From Blastococcus mobilis (lineage in GTDB: Bacteria > Actinomycetota > Actinomycetes > Mycobacteriales > Geodermatophilaceae): a stretch of DNA of 64,000 nucleotides. Shown in pieces: positions 24,839 to 33,349 of this stretch (position 1 is its first letter; every line of letters begins with the position of its first letter). Below the pieces are notes generated by a model that had not been told where the DNA came from, ran no database searches, and saw nothing but the letters and a program-made list of their open reading frames with translations. Location of the stretch: positions 1 through 64,000 of the forward strand of contig NZ_FZNO01000009.1 of assembly GCF_900188025.1 (NCBI RefSeq). The letters run 5' to 3'. The position numbers and the translations under genes were made by a program.

Positions 24839-26394
24839 TGCCCGCGGCGGACCGTTCGCCCGGCTACTCCCGGCGGTGGTGGGTGCTGGCCACCATGACC
24901 GTCTGCCTGCTCGTGGTGATCATGGGGAACACGATCCTCAACGTCGCCCTGCCCACGGTGCAGCGTGACCTCGATGCGACCCACGGCGAGCTCCAGTGGG
25001 CCGTCGACGCCTACATCCTCGTGTTCGCCGGCCTGCTGTTCTCCTGGGGCGTGGTCGGCGACCGCATCGGCCGGCGGAAGGTCCTGCTCATCGGCCTCAC
25101 CGTCTTCGCCGTCGGCTCGGTCCTCGCAGCGTTCAGCAGCAGCCCGATCGAGCTGATCGTCTTCCGGGCGGTCATGGGCATCGGCGGGGCGGCCGTCCAG
25201 CCGACGACGCTCGCCGTCATCACCAACGTCTTCCCAGAGCGCGAACGCGGGCGGGCCATCGGCATCTGGGCCGGCACGGCCGGCATCGCCGTCGCGGGCG
25301 GGCCGCTCGCGGGCGGCGCCGTCCTCGAGCACTACTGGTGGGGATCGGTGTTCCTGGTCGGCGTCCCGGTCGCCCTGCTCGGCGTGGTCGGGGTCCTCGC
25401 GTTCGTGCCCGAGTCGAAGGACCCGTCGCCGGGCCGTCTCGACGTCCCCGGCGTCCTGCTGTCGATCGTGGCCCTGGTCGGCCTCGTCTACGGGATCATC
25501 CGCGGCGGCTCGGGCGCCGGCTGGACGGCGCCGGGCGTGCTCGTCCCGCTCGTCGGTGGCCTGGTGCTGCTGGCGCTGTTCGTCTGGCTGCAGCGCCGCT
25601 CGACCCATCCGGCGCTGGACGTGTCGCTCTTCCGCAACCCGGCCTTCTCCGCGGCCGCGGGCGCGCTCGGCCTCAACTTCTTCGCTCTGCTCGGCGCGAC
25701 CTTCTATCTCGTCTACTACCTTCAGGGCGTCCGCGACTACAGCCCGCTGCAGAGCGGTGCGGCCCTGATCCCCGTCGCCCTGGGCATGGCGATCATGGCG
25801 CCGCGCAGCTCGGGGCTCGCCCAGCGCTACGGCGCGAAGGCGGTGTGCGCCACCGGCTTTCTGCTGATCGCGCTGTCGTTCGTGGGCATCCAGTTCCTCG
25901 ACCTCACCTCGCCGGTGTGGCTGCTGGTCCTCGTGCTCTCGGTCCAGGGCCTCGGGATGGGGGCGGTGATGGCCCCGGCCACCGAATCGATCATGTCGGT
26001 GGTACCGCGGGAGAAGGCCGGCGCCGGGGCCGCGGTCAACAACTCCGTCCGCCAGGTCGGCGGCGCCCTGGGCGTAGCCATCCTCGGCTCGGTCCTCGCC
26101 GCCTCCTACTCCACCCACCTCGGCAGCACGGCCGACGCGCTGCCCGCGAGCGCCCGCGCGGAGGCGAGTCAGTCCATCGTCGCCACCCTCGAGGCCGTCC
26201 GGGATGTGCAGGGAGGCGGGGACGACGACGCTGCCCGGGCCGCGGCCGACATCGTGGGGCCGGCGCGCGAGGCGTTCGTGGCGGCCATGCACGTCACCGC
26301 GGTGTTCACCGCGGTCGCCGCCCTGGTCGCGGCCGCGGTCGTCCTCCTGTGGCTCCCGGGCCGGGGACGGGATGTGTCGCCAGCCACGGAGTGA
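24838..26394 (+). CDS. MFS transporter, DHA2 (14-TMS) family
   Basis: 518 residues with about 14 membrane segments. DHA2 motifs: NTILNVALPTVQRDLDA (motif D1), WGVVGDRIGRRKVLL (motif A), GIGGAAVQPTTLAVI, and GPLAGGAVLEHYWWGSVF (motif C). Proton-coupled drug or metabolite exporter. ATG overlaps the ybjN stop (TGATG), so co-transcribed with mshA-ybjN. Confidence 0.88.
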   Translation: MPAADRSPGYSRRWWVLATMTVCLLVVIMGNTILNVALPTVQRDLDATHGELQWAVDAYILVFAGLLFSWGVVGDRIGRRKVLLIGLTVFAVGSVLAAFSSSPIELIVFRAVMGIGGAAVQPTTLAVITNVFPERERGRAIGIWAGTAGIAVAGGPLAGGAVLEHYWWGSVFLVGVPVALLGVVGVLAFVPESKDPSPGRLDVPGVLLSIVALVGLVYGIIRGGSGAGWTAPGVLVPLVGGLVLLALFVWLQRRSTHPALDVSLFRNPAFSAAAGALGLNFFALLGATFYLVYYLQGVRDYSPLQSGAALIPVALGMAIMAPRSSGLAQRYGAKAVCATGFLLIALSFVGIQFLDLTSPVWLLVLVLSVQGLGMGAVMAPATESIMSVVPREKAGAGAAVNNSVRQVGGALGVAILGSVLAASYSTHLGSTADALPASARAEASQSIVATLEAVRDVQGGGDDDAARAAADIVGPAREAFVAAMHVTAVFTAVAALVAAAVVLLWLPGRGRDVSPATE

Positions 26395-26414
26395 CCCCAA
26401 TGTGGAACAGACGG

Positions 26415-26444
26415 TTGACGACACACCGTTGCGCCGCCGACGCT
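26415..26444 (+). promoter_or_regulatory. Putative promoter of the oxoamine-synthase-like gene
   Basis: TTGACG (26415-26420), an 18-base spacer and GACGCT (26439-26444) resemble -35 and -10 boxes. A strong SD, AGGAGGGGAG, lies just before the GTG at 26491, giving a leader of about 40 bases. Confidence 0.5.
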
Positions 26445-26490
26445 GAGCAGTAGAAGCCGGGGCTCCCCGTGCGGTCAGGAGGGGAGTCCC

Positions 26491-27732
26491 GTGCGAGTCG
26501 ACAGCCGCGTCCTCGCCCCCGGACGCCGGGATCCCTTCGCTCCCCTGCTGGCGAACCCCCTCGCTGCACGCCTCCGGCAGCACACGGAGGACGGCGCGGC
26601 GACCCACGCGGTCCCGACCGGTGGGGCGCCGCTGCCGGTGACGCGCTACGCCGACGGGCGCGAGCGCATCAACCTCGGCACCGGTAACTATCTCGGTCTC
26701 GCCGGTGACCCTCGCGTGATCGCGGCGGCGACCGCAGCCCTGGAGCAGTACGGCACCAGCACCGCCGGGAGCCGGGTGCTCAACGGCACGACCGGCCTGC
26801 ACCTCGCCCTCGAGGAGGAACTGGCCGATCACTACGGCACGGAGGCGGCCGTCCTCACCTCCTCCGGCGTGAACGCCAACGTGGCCCTGCTGTCGACCAT
26901 CTGCGGACCCGGCGACGTGCTGCTCGTGGATGGGCACGTCCACGCGAGCCTGCACGCCGCCGCCGCGGCCAGCCGAGGCACCGCCGTCCGCTTCCGCCAC
27001 AACGATCTCGACAGTCTGGGTGCGCGGCTGGAGTCCATCGACCCGCGGGCCGGCGCGGTGGTGGTCGTCGACGGCGTCTACTCCATGACGGGCGAGATCG
27101 CTCCGCTGGCCGACATCACCGACCTCTGCGCCCGGTACGGGGCACGCCTCGTCGTCGACGAGGCCCACGGGCTCGGCGTCCTGGGCAAGGGTGGCCGCGG
27201 TGCCGCCGAGCAACTCGGCGTCCTCCCCCGCGTCGACGCGGTCACCGTGGCGCTGAGCAAGGCGCTGGCCAGCGTCGGCGGCGCCATCATGACCACGCGG
27301 GCGGCCGCCGAGGGCATCCGTGCCTCGGCCATGCCCTACGTCTTCAGCGCCGGCAACGATCCGGCATCCGTGGCGGCCGCGCTCGCCGCCCTGCGCATCC
27401 TGCGCAGCGAGCCCGAGCGGGTGACCCGCCTGCAGGACAACTGCGAGCTGCTGCGCCGGGTCCTCGCCGAGAACGGCGCCGCTCCCATCACCGGCGAAGG
27501 GGCCGTCATCGCGGTCCCCACCGGGCAGGACGAGGTCACCGGGGCGGCCTGGCGGATGGTCTTCGAGGCCGGGGTCTACACCAACGCCGTGGCCTATCCC
27601 GCCGTCCCGCGCGGCCGCGGGGTCCTCCGGCTCACCCTGATGGCCACCCACACCGAGGAACAGCTCCGGCGCGCGGGCGAGATCATCGCCGCGGCCGTCG
27701 ATGCCGCCCGGGCCCAGGTGGCCGCCGCCTGA
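26491..27732 (+). CDS. Alpha-oxoamine synthase-like PLP enzyme
   Basis: 413 residues, fold-type I PLP enzyme of the BioF/KBL/serine-palmitoyltransferase group. Motifs: NLGTGNYLGLAGDPRV, GTSTAGSRVLNGTTGLH, LTSSGVNANVAL, VVDGVYSMTGEIAPL, DEAHGLGVLGKGGRG and the PLP lysine K257 in VALSKALASVGG. These enzymes condense an amino acid with an acyl-CoA thioester. The product is unknown: no bio gene and no dedicated acyl carrier lies nearby. It stands alone between an MFS gene and a small membrane gene. Confidence 0.8.
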   Translation: MRVDSRVLAPGRRDPFAPLLANPLAARLRQHTEDGAATHAVPTGGAPLPVTRYADGRERINLGTGNYLGLAGDPRVIAAATAALEQYGTSTAGSRVLNGTTGLHLALEEELADHYGTEAAVLTSSGVNANVALLSTICGPGDVLLVDGHVHASLHAAAAASRGTAVRFRHNDLDSLGARLESIDPRAGAVVVVDGVYSMTGEIAPLADITDLCARYGARLVVDEAHGLGVLGKGGRGAAEQLGVLPRVDAVTVALSKALASVGGAIMTTRAAAEGIRASAMPYVFSAGNDPASVAAALAALRILRSEPERVTRLQDNCELLRRVLAENGAAPITGEGAVIAVPTGQDEVTGAAWRMVFEAGVYTNAVAYPAVPRGRGVLRLTLMATHTEEQLRRAGEIIAAAVDAARAQVAAA

Positions 27733-27769
27733 GCGGCACGGACCGGTTCCGACGGTTAGCGTGGCGGCG

Positions 27770-28072
27770 ATGGCCGACAGCAGGCCCGCGCCGGAGCGCC
27801 GCGTCCGGGCGCTGATGGGCGTGGTGGCAGCCTCGGCGCTGGCCTATCCGCTGCTCGTCTGCGCCATCCAGCTGTCCTTCGCCCAGCTCGTCGCCGTCGA
27901 CGTCGGCGCCATCGTGCTCTGGCTGACCGCCGGCCTCGTGTGCAGCGTCGGCCTTGTCGCCGCCGTCCGGTGGGGTGCCGCCCGCCGCGTGCGCAGTCCC
28001 TGGCTGCTCCTCGGACTGATGCCGCCGATGCTGTTCGAGCTGTGGCTGATCTGGCCCCAATTCGCGCGCTGA
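27770..28072 (+). CDS. Small membrane protein of unknown function
   Basis: 100 residues with three hydrophobic segments ([50 protein letters not shown]). No family recognised. TAGCGT at 27757-27762 ends 7 bases before the ATG, indicating a leaderless transcript. It lies immediately upstream of gpmA. Confidence 0.65.
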   Translation: MADSRPAPERRVRALMGVVAASALAYPLLVCAIQLSFAQLVAVDVGAIVLWLTAGLVCSVGLVAAVRWGAARRVRSPWLLLGLMPPMLFELWLIWPQFAR

Positions 28073-28095
28073 GAGCGGTCCGGCAGGATGGTCCC

Positions 28096-28851
28096 GTGAC
28101 GACCCCCGGAACGCTGGTGCTCCTCCGCCACGGCGAGAGCGAGTGGAACAAGGCCAACCTCTTCACCGGCTGGGTGGACGTCCCCCTGTCGGAGAAGGGT
28201 TGCGTCGAGGCCGCCCGAGGCGGGCAGCTGCTGGCCGAGCACGGCCTGCTGCCCGACGTCTTGCACACCTCGCTGCTGAAGCGGGCCATCGCGACCGCCG
28301 AGCTGGCGCTGGCCGAGGCCGACCGGCAGTGGATCCCGGTCAAGCGGTCCTGGCGGCTCAACGAGCGGCACTACGGCGCGCTGCAGGGCAAGGACAAGGC
28401 CGCCACGCTCGCTGAGTACGGCGAGGAGCAGTTCATGATCTGGCGCCGCTCGTACGACACCCCGCCGCCGCCGATCGAGTCCGGCAGCGAGTACTCGCAG
28501 GACGCCGACGCCCGCTACTCCTTCCTGCCGCCCGAGGCGCGCCCGGCGACCGAGTGCCTGAAGGACGTCGTCGTCCGGATGCTGCCCTACTGGTACGACG
28601 CGATCGTCCCGGACCTGCGGCTCGGGCAGACCGTGCTCGTCGCCGCGCACGGCAACAGCCTCCGCGCCCTCGTGAAGCACCTCGACGGCATGGGCGACGA
28701 CGAGGTCGTGGGGCTGAACATCCCGACGGGTGTCCCGCTCCGCTACGACCTCGACGAGGACCTGAGCCCCCTCAAGCCGGGGGGCGAGTACCTCGACCCC
28801 GACGCCGCGGCCGCCGCGATCGAGGCCGTCAAGAACCAGGGCAAGCGCTGA
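28096..28851 (+). CDS. gpmA: 2,3-bisphosphoglycerate-dependent phosphoglycerate mutase
   Basis: 251 residues. Interconverts 3- and 2-phosphoglycerate in glycolysis. The catalytic loop [18 protein letters not shown] has the phospho-His at 12. [13 protein letters not shown] and [14 protein letters not shown] (second His) complete the site. Matches Rv0489 in order (mshA ... gpm1, senX3). GTG start with CAGGAT 6 bases upstream. Confidence 0.95.
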   Translation: MTTPGTLVLLRHGESEWNKANLFTGWVDVPLSEKGCVEAARGGQLLAEHGLLPDVLHTSLLKRAIATAELALAEADRQWIPVKRSWRLNERHYGALQGKDKAATLAEYGEEQFMIWRRSYDTPPPPIESGSEYSQDADARYSFLPPEARPATECLKDVVVRMLPYWYDAIVPDLRLGQTVLVAAHGNSLRALVKHLDGMGDDEVVGLNIPTGVPLRYDLDEDLSPLKPGGEYLDPDAAAAAIEAVKNQGKR

Positions 28852-28910
28852 CGAGCCGGCCCTGGAGGGGGTCGGCGAGGAGGCGCTGTGGCCGCCCTGC
28901 GGGGCGCGCC

Positions 28911-28943
28911 GACGAGCGGGGGCCCGGAGGGTTCCCCCGAGAA
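28911..28943 (+). repeat. Hairpin repeat R3, copy 1
   Basis: GACGAGCGGGGGCCCGGAGGGTTCCCCC-type element: GGGGGCCC pairs with GGGTTCCCCC (two-base TT bulge) around a GGA loop. Related units lie at 38879-38910, 41246-41280 and 41355-41389. Each is followed within about 110 bases by R2. Confidence 0.65.
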
Positions 28944-28992
28944 GGCAGCGGAAGTGGCTCAGCTCACCGGGGAATCCGCTCCTGGCCGCGGT

Positions 28993-29009
28993 GTCGCCCG
29001 GAGGGTGAC
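28993..29009 (+). repeat. Hairpin repeat R2, copy 1
   Basis: GTCGCCC-GGA-GGGTGAC: 7-bp stem with one G-T pair and a GGA loop, preceded by GGCCGCGGT. Part of a five-copy family in which stems vary but pairing and loop persist. Confidence 0.7.
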
Positions 29010-29025
29010 AAAGAGTTATCGCGGT

Positions 29026-29042
29026 GTCGCCGGGAGGGCGAC
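29026..29042 (+). repeat. Hairpin repeat R2, copy 2
   Basis: GTCGCCG-GGA-GGGCGAC: six Watson-Crick pairs, loop GGA, preceded by TATCGCGGT. It ends 8 bases before the phoU stop on the other strand, between convergent gpmA and phoU. Confidence 0.7.
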
Positions 29043-29050
29043 AGAGTGAC

Positions 29051-29710
29051 TCAGTGCGCGTTCTCGGGAATGTGCCGCTCGCCGGTCACCAGGTAGACGA
29101 CCCGCCGGGCGACGCTGACGGCGTGGTCGGCGAAGCGTTCGTAGTAGCGGCCGAGCAGGGTGATGTCGATGGCGACCTCGATCCCGTGGGGCCAGTCCTC
29201 GGACAGCACCTGACGGAACAGGCCGCGGTGCAGGCGGTCCATCGCGTCGTCGTCGGTCTCGAGTTCCCGGGCCGCGTCGACGTTGCGGGTGGCGATGACC
29301 GTGCCGGCCTTCGTCACCAGCATCTCGGCCACGTGGCCGGCCTCGAGGAAGGCGGGGCGGACCTCCTGGGGGACGGCGGGGTCCGGGAAGCGCATCCGCG
29401 CCACCTTGGCGATGTGCTCGGCGAGGTCGCCCATGCGCTCGAGGTCACTGGCGATCCGGGTGGCCACCACGATCGTGCGGAGATCGGTCGCGACCGGCTG
29501 CTGGCGCGCGAGCAGCGTGAAGCACCGCTGGTCGATGCTCTCCCGGGTGGCGTCGATCTGCTCGTCCCCGGCGATGACCAGGTCGGCCAGGGCGACGTCG
29601 GCGTCCAGGAGGGCGGTGGTGGCGGTGCTCACCTGCGACCCCACCGTGTTCGCCATCTCCACCAGGCATCCCCGGATGTCTTCGAGTTCCTCGAAGTAGC
29701 TCTCCCGCAC
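29051..29710 (-). CDS. phoU: Phosphate signalling protein PhoU
   Basis: 219 residues, two three-helix PhoU repeats with metal-binding acidic motifs (RIASDLERMGDLAEHIAK near residue 85 and LLGRYYERFADHAVSVA near 185). It modulates the phosphate sensor kinase. Divergent from senX3-regX3, the arrangement known for phoU and phoR-phoP in Streptomyces. GTG start with GGGAGG five bases upstream. AGCCTA (TAGGCT on minus) near 29738-29743 is the likely -10, and PHO-box-like repeats lie 60 bases upstream. Confidence 0.93.
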   Translation of the reverse strand: MRESYFEELEDIRGCLVEMANTVGSQVSTATTALLDADVALADLVIAGDEQIDATRESIDQRCFTLLARQQPVATDLRTIVVATRIASDLERMGDLAEHIAKVARMRFPDPAVPQEVRPAFLEAGHVAEMLVTKAGTVIATRNVDAARELETDDDAMDRLHRGLFRQVLSEDWPHGIEVAIDITLLGRYYERFADHAVSVARRVVYLVTGERHIPENAH

Positions 29711-29769
29711 TGTGCCTCCCGTTCGACGTTGGACCGAGCCTAGGACGGGTTCGGTCCGTCCTCATCCTT

Positions 29770-29802
29770 TACGGGTTAACGTGCTGCCACGCGTAGATGA
29801 AC
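29770..29802 (-). promoter_or_regulatory. Candidate PHO box upstream of phoU
   Basis: On the minus strand three 11-base units read GTTCATCTACG, CGTGGCAGCAC, GTTAACCCGTA. Units 1 and 3 match the GTTCACC-like core of actinobacterial PHO boxes (direct 11-bp repeats bound by PhoP/RegX3); the middle unit is degenerate. It sits just upstream of where the -35 of phoU should be. Binding by RegX3 is inference. Confidence 0.5.
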
Positions 29803-29873
29803 ACTGCCCCCTCCGGGCGGCAGATCACCTGCGAACGGGCCGGGGTCGAGCCGATCGGACCTAGCATCGGGGC

Positions 29874-31076
29874 GTGAGTCCACTGGTCGCCCTGGTGGTC
29901 GGCCTCGTCCTGGGTGGGGTCGTGGCCGCCACGGTCATCCTCCGCTTCCCCCGGGACCTCGAGCGTTCCGGCTCCGATGCCGCCGCCGTGGGACCGCCCG
30001 AAGCGGCGTTCGCTCGTCGGCTGCTGGATCTCATGGATCCCGCTGTCGTGCTCGTCGACGTCGACGACGCGGTGCTGCTGGCCAACCCCTCCGCCCGGGC
30101 CCTCGGCATCGTCCGCGGCAGCCGGCTGCTCGTGCCGGAGCTCCTGTCCCTCGTGCAGACCGTCCGCAACGGTGGCAGCCGGCGGGCCGACGTCCGGCTG
30201 CCCGGTGACCTCGCCGGCTCCGGCCCGCGGCTGATGGGGGTGCACGGCGTCCGGCTGCACAGCGGCACGCTGCCCCTTCCCGGACCGGTCGCGCTGGTGC
30301 TCCAGGACGTCACCGAAGCCCGCCGGACCGAGGCGGTGCGCCGTGACTTCGTCGCCAACGTCGGGCACGAGCTGAAGACCCCGGTGGGTGCGCTCACGCT
30401 GCTGGCCGAGGCGATCGAGCAGGCCGCCGACGACCCCGAGGCCGTGCAGCGCTTCGCCGGCCGCATCGCGTGCGAGGCCGACCGGCTCGCCCGGCTGGTG
30501 CGCGAGCTGATCGACCTCTCCCGGCTGCAGGGCGGTGAGCCGCTGCCCGAGCTCGTGCCGGTCCAGGTCGACGACGTGATCGCCGAAGCGGTGGACCGGA
30601 CCCGCACCGCCGCCAAGGCCAAGGGCCTGCAGATCGCCGTCGGCGGTCAGGCCGGTCTCGTCGTCCGCGGGGTGGAGAGCCAGCTGGTCACGGCGGTGAC
30701 CAACCTGCTCGCCAACGCCGTCGCCTACAGCGAGGGGGAGAATCGGATCGCAGTCGCCGCCCGGGCGCGGTCCGGGTTCGCCGAGATCGCCGTGACCGAC
30801 AGTGGCGTCGGTATCCCGCGCAAGGACCGCCAGCGCGTCTTCGAGCGCTTCTACCGGGTGGACCAGTCCCGGGCCAGCAGCACGGGAGGCACCGGACTGG
30901 GGCTGGCGATAGTCAAGCACGTCGCGAGCAACCACGGGGGGACGGTGACCGTGTGGAGCGAGGAAGGGCTCGGCTCGACGTTCACCCTCCGCATCCCGCT
31001 CGTCATCTCTGACACCCAGGGCGACTCCACCACCACGGATGCTGTCGCCCACGATGCTCTGAAGGAAGGCTCATGA
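29874..31076 (+). CDS. senX3: Sensor histidine kinase SenX3 (PhoR)
   Basis: 400 residues. One N-terminal transmembrane helix (about 3-22), a PAS-like domain (about 45-150), a HisKA domain with H165 in FVANVGHELKTPV and an ATPase domain with NLLANAVAYS (N box), DSGVGIP (G1) and GGTGLGLAIVKH (G2). It phosphorylates RegX3 when phosphate is low. Unlike PhoR in many bacteria it has a single membrane pass, as in mycobacteria. TAGCAT at 29862-29867 ends 6 bases before the GTG (leaderless). Overlaps regX3 by 4 bases. Confidence 0.93.
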   Translation: MSPLVALVVGLVLGGVVAATVILRFPRDLERSGSDAAAVGPPEAAFARRLLDLMDPAVVLVDVDDAVLLANPSARALGIVRGSRLLVPELLSLVQTVRNGGSRRADVRLPGDLAGSGPRLMGVHGVRLHSGTLPLPGPVALVLQDVTEARRTEAVRRDFVANVGHELKTPVGALTLLAEAIEQAADDPEAVQRFAGRIACEADRLARLVRELIDLSRLQGGEPLPELVPVQVDDVIAEAVDRTRTAAKAKGLQIAVGGQAGLVVRGVESQLVTAVTNLLANAVAYSEGENRIAVAARARSGFAEIAVTDSGVGIPRKDRQRVFERFYRVDQSRASSTGGTGLGLAIVKHVASNHGGTVTVWSEEGLGSTFTLRIPLVISDTQGDSTTTDAVAHDALKEGS

Positions 31077-31759
31077 CCCGTGTCCTGGTCGTGGAGGACG
31101 AGGAGTCCTTCTCCGACGCGCTGTCCTACATGCTCCGTCGGGAGGGCTACGACGCCGTGGTGGCGGCGACCGGCCCCGCCGCGCTGGCGGAGTTCGACCG
31201 GGCGGGTGCCGACATCGTCCTGCTCGATCTCATGCTGCCGGGGCTGCCGGGGACCGAGGTCTGCCGCGCGCTGCGCAGCCGCAGCAACGTCCCGATCATC
31301 ATGCTGACCGCCAAGGACGCCGAGATCGACAAGGTGGTCGGCCTGGAACTCGGCGCCGACGACTACGTGACCAAGCCGTACTCGGCGCGCGAGCTCGTCG
31401 CCCGGATCCGGGCCGTGCTGCGCCGCCGGGGGGACGCCGCCGAGGCGGCACCCGACGACGGGGTGCTGGAGGCCGGTCCGGTGCGGATGGACGTCGAGCG
31501 GCACGTCGTCGCCGTGGACGGCGAGCAGGTCCCACTCCCGTTGAAGGAGTTCGACCTGCTCGAGTACCTGATGCGCAACGCCGGCCGCGTGCTCACCCGC
31601 GGCCAGCTCATCGACCGGGTCTGGGGCTCGGACTACGTGGGCGACACCAAGACCCTCGACGTCCACGTCAAGCGACTGCGGGCCAAGCTCGAGCCCGACC
31701 CGGCCAACCCCAAGTACCTGCTCACGGTGCGGGGTCTGGGCTACAAGCTGGAGGCGTGA
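31073..31759 (+). CDS. regX3: Response regulator RegX3 (PhoP)
   Basis: 228 residues, OmpR/PhoB family. Receiver with acidic pocket EDE (8-10), phospho-acceptor D52 in DIVLLDLMLPG and K102 region LTAKDAE; winged helix from about 130 with LPLKEFDLLEYLMRNAGRVL and LDVHVKRLRAKLE. Activates phosphate-starvation genes. ATG overlaps the senX3 stop. Confidence 0.95.
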   Translation: MTRVLVVEDEESFSDALSYMLRREGYDAVVAATGPAALAEFDRAGADIVLLDLMLPGLPGTEVCRALRSRSNVPIIMLTAKDAEIDKVVGLELGADDYVTKPYSARELVARIRAVLRRRGDAAEAAPDDGVLEAGPVRMDVERHVVAVDGEQVPLPLKEFDLLEYLMRNAGRVLTRGQLIDRVWGSDYVGDTKTLDVHVKRLRAKLEPDPANPKYLLTVRGLGYKLEA

Positions 31760-31763
31760 CGGC

Positions 31764-31958
31764 TCAGCCGTCGCCCTTGAGCTCGTCGATCTTCTTCGAC
31801 GCCTCGGCCTTCGTGAGGTCCTCCGGGACCTCCTCGTCGGTGGACCGGGTCAGCGTCTCGAGATAGCTCTTCTGGGCTCCGGTGGCGGGTTCGTCGCCGG
31901 TCACCCAGTCGGCCGGGTCCTTCTCCGGGGATGCCGCGTTCGGCTGCGATTCGCTCAT
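31764..31958 (-). CDS. DUF3072 small protein
   Basis: 64 residues, DUF3072 family: PADWVTGDEPATGAQKSYLE, then LTKAEASKKIDELKG. Small acidic soluble protein of unknown role. ATGCTA at 31966-31971 reads TAGCAT on the minus strand, 7 bases before the ATG, and this box also contains the TAG stop of the next upstream gene. Stops 4 bases from convergent regX3. Confidence 0.85.
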   Translation of the reverse strand: MSESQPNAASPEKDPADWVTGDEPATGAQKSYLETLTRSTDEEVPEDLTKAEASKKIDELKGDG

Positions 31959-31968
31959 GTGTTCGATG

Positions 31969-32172
31969 CTAGGCGTGCGCCGGGACGCGCGCCTCCTGAG
32001 CGGCACCGACGGCGGCGGCCCACCGGCGGCCGGTCCGGTAGACGTGGATGCTCCCGCACGCGGGGCACTCCACGTGCAGGGCGATGTGGGTCGGCTTGTT
32101 GGTGACCGATCGGATCCGCCGGTCGGCGACCAGCTCGTCGGTCCGGGTGACGGGGCAGGTGATCAGCAACAT
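31969..32172 (-). CDS. Small protein with a CxxC zinc-ribbon-like knuckle
   Basis: 67 residues: MLLITCPVTRTDELVADRRI then HIALHVECPACGSIHVYRTG. A single CPAC knuckle plus nearby Cys and His suggest a metal-binding protein, but a second CxxC is missing. Homologues with this ALHVECP core occur widely in actinobacteria with no known function. Divergent from the GlxA-type regulator. Confidence 0.6.
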   Translation of the reverse strand: MLLITCPVTRTDELVADRRIRSVTNKPTHIALHVECPACGSIHVYRTGRRWAAAVGAAQEARVPAHA

Positions 32173-32254
32173 GGACAGAAGACTGCGCCCGACCGCTGGC
32201 CGATACGAGTGGCAGAAGTGACCAGCGCCGCAAGATTTCTGCCATGATGTGTGC

Positions 32255-33349
32255 ATGACCGAACCGGTGCGCCCTCTCGTGGTCAGCGTCGTCGTCGCGG
32301 ACGGGCTCGTCGGCAGCTTCGGCCTCGGCGTGAGCGCGGAGGTGTTCGGCTACGACCGGCGGCACATGGGCCTGCCCCGCTTCGATTTCGCCCTCGTCTG
32401 CGAGGCGCCGGGCGTGCTGCGCACCGACACGGGCATCCCCATCACGGTGGAGCACGGGCTGGAGCGGCTGGCCCGCTCCGACATCGTGTCGATCACCGCC
32501 TGGGAGCTGTTCGGCCGGGTGCCCTCACCTGCCCTGCTCGACGCCCTCCGGGAGGCACACGCGCGGGGCGCCACGATCGTCAGCCACTGCACCGGCGCCT
32601 TCGTGCTGGCCGCGGCCGGGCTGCTCGACGGCAAGCGGGTGACCACGCACTGGAAGTACGCCGGCGAACTGGCCGCCCGCTTCCCGACCGTGCAGGTCGA
32701 CCCGTCGGTCCTCTACGTCGACAACGGCCAGGTCATCACCGGCGCCGGGACGGCGGCCGGCGTCGACACCCTCCTCCACCTGGTGCGGCGGGAGTGGGGC
32801 GCCGCCGCGGCCAATGCCCTGGCCCGCGAGATGGTCGTCCCGCCGCACCGCGACGGCGGACAGGCGCAGTACATCGACGCCCCCGTCCCGGCCTTCCACG
32901 ACGATCTGCTCGGCGCCGTGCTCGAGTGGGCCTCGGCCCACCTGGCGGAGGAGATCAGCGTGGAGACGCTGGCCCGCCGGGCACTGATGAGCCCCCGGAG
33001 TTTCGCGCGGCGCTTCAAGGCGACCACCGGGACGACGCCGCACGCCTGGCTGCTCGGCCAACGGCTCGCCGCCGCCGAGGCGCTGCTGGAGGAGACCGAC
33101 GCCCCCGTGGAGGAGATCGCCCGGCTGGTCGGCTTCGGCACCGCCGCCGGGCTGCGCGAGCAGTTCGCACGCCGGCGGGGCGTCTCCCCACGGGCCTACC
33201 GGCAGACGTTCCGGGCGGGCAGCCCCACGAACGGCTCAGCCGCCGGGTCGGCGCCGGTGCAGCTCGACGGGCACCGGCCCGGTCGGGGGGCTGGCCGGGT
33301 GGGGCGCGACGAGCCCCTGGTCGAGGCGGACCTCGGCCAGCCGGCGTAG
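32255..33349 (+). CDS. GlxA-family regulator (DJ-1/PfpI domain + AraC HTH)
   Basis: 364 residues. N-terminal DJ-1/PfpI-like domain (1-190) with [21 protein letters not shown] (elbow Cys) and [14 protein letters not shown]-terminal AraC double HTH (about 215-310) with [20 protein letters not shown] and [20 protein letters not shown]. Ligand unknown. The last ~40 residues after AYRQTFR are low complexity and lie antisense to the next gene's 3' end. ATG 32255 chosen because CATGAT lies 6 bases upstream; GTG 32249 is possible. Confidence 0.87.
   Translation: MTEPVRPLVVSVVVADGLVGSFGLGVSAEVFGYDRRHMGLPRFDFALVCEAPGVLRTDTGIPITVEHGLERLARSDIVSITAWELFGRVPSPALLDALREAHARGATIVSHCTGAFVLAAAGLLDGKRVTTHWKYAGELAARFPTVQVDPSVLYVDNGQVITGAGTAAGVDTLLHLVRREWGAAAANALAREMVVPPHRDGGQAQYIDAPVPAFHDDLLGAVLEWASAHLAEEISVETLARRALMSPRSFARRFKATTGTTPHAWLLGQRLAAAEALLEETDAPVEEIARLVGFGTAAGLREQFARRRGVSPRAYRQTFRAGSPTNGSAAGSAPVQLDGHRPGRGAGRVGRDEPLVEADLGQPA

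Noticed and set aside
26415-26490. Small ORF in the leader of the oxoamine-synthase gene
   Set aside because: No start with a ribosome site and no overlap with the downstream start; the region is better read as promoter plus leader.
24691-27651. A 986-codon open frame on the minus strand across the MFS and oxoamine-synthase genes
   Set aside because: It is an antisense shadow of two well-supported genes; its product is low complexity and has no family features. Long antisense frames are expected at this GC content.
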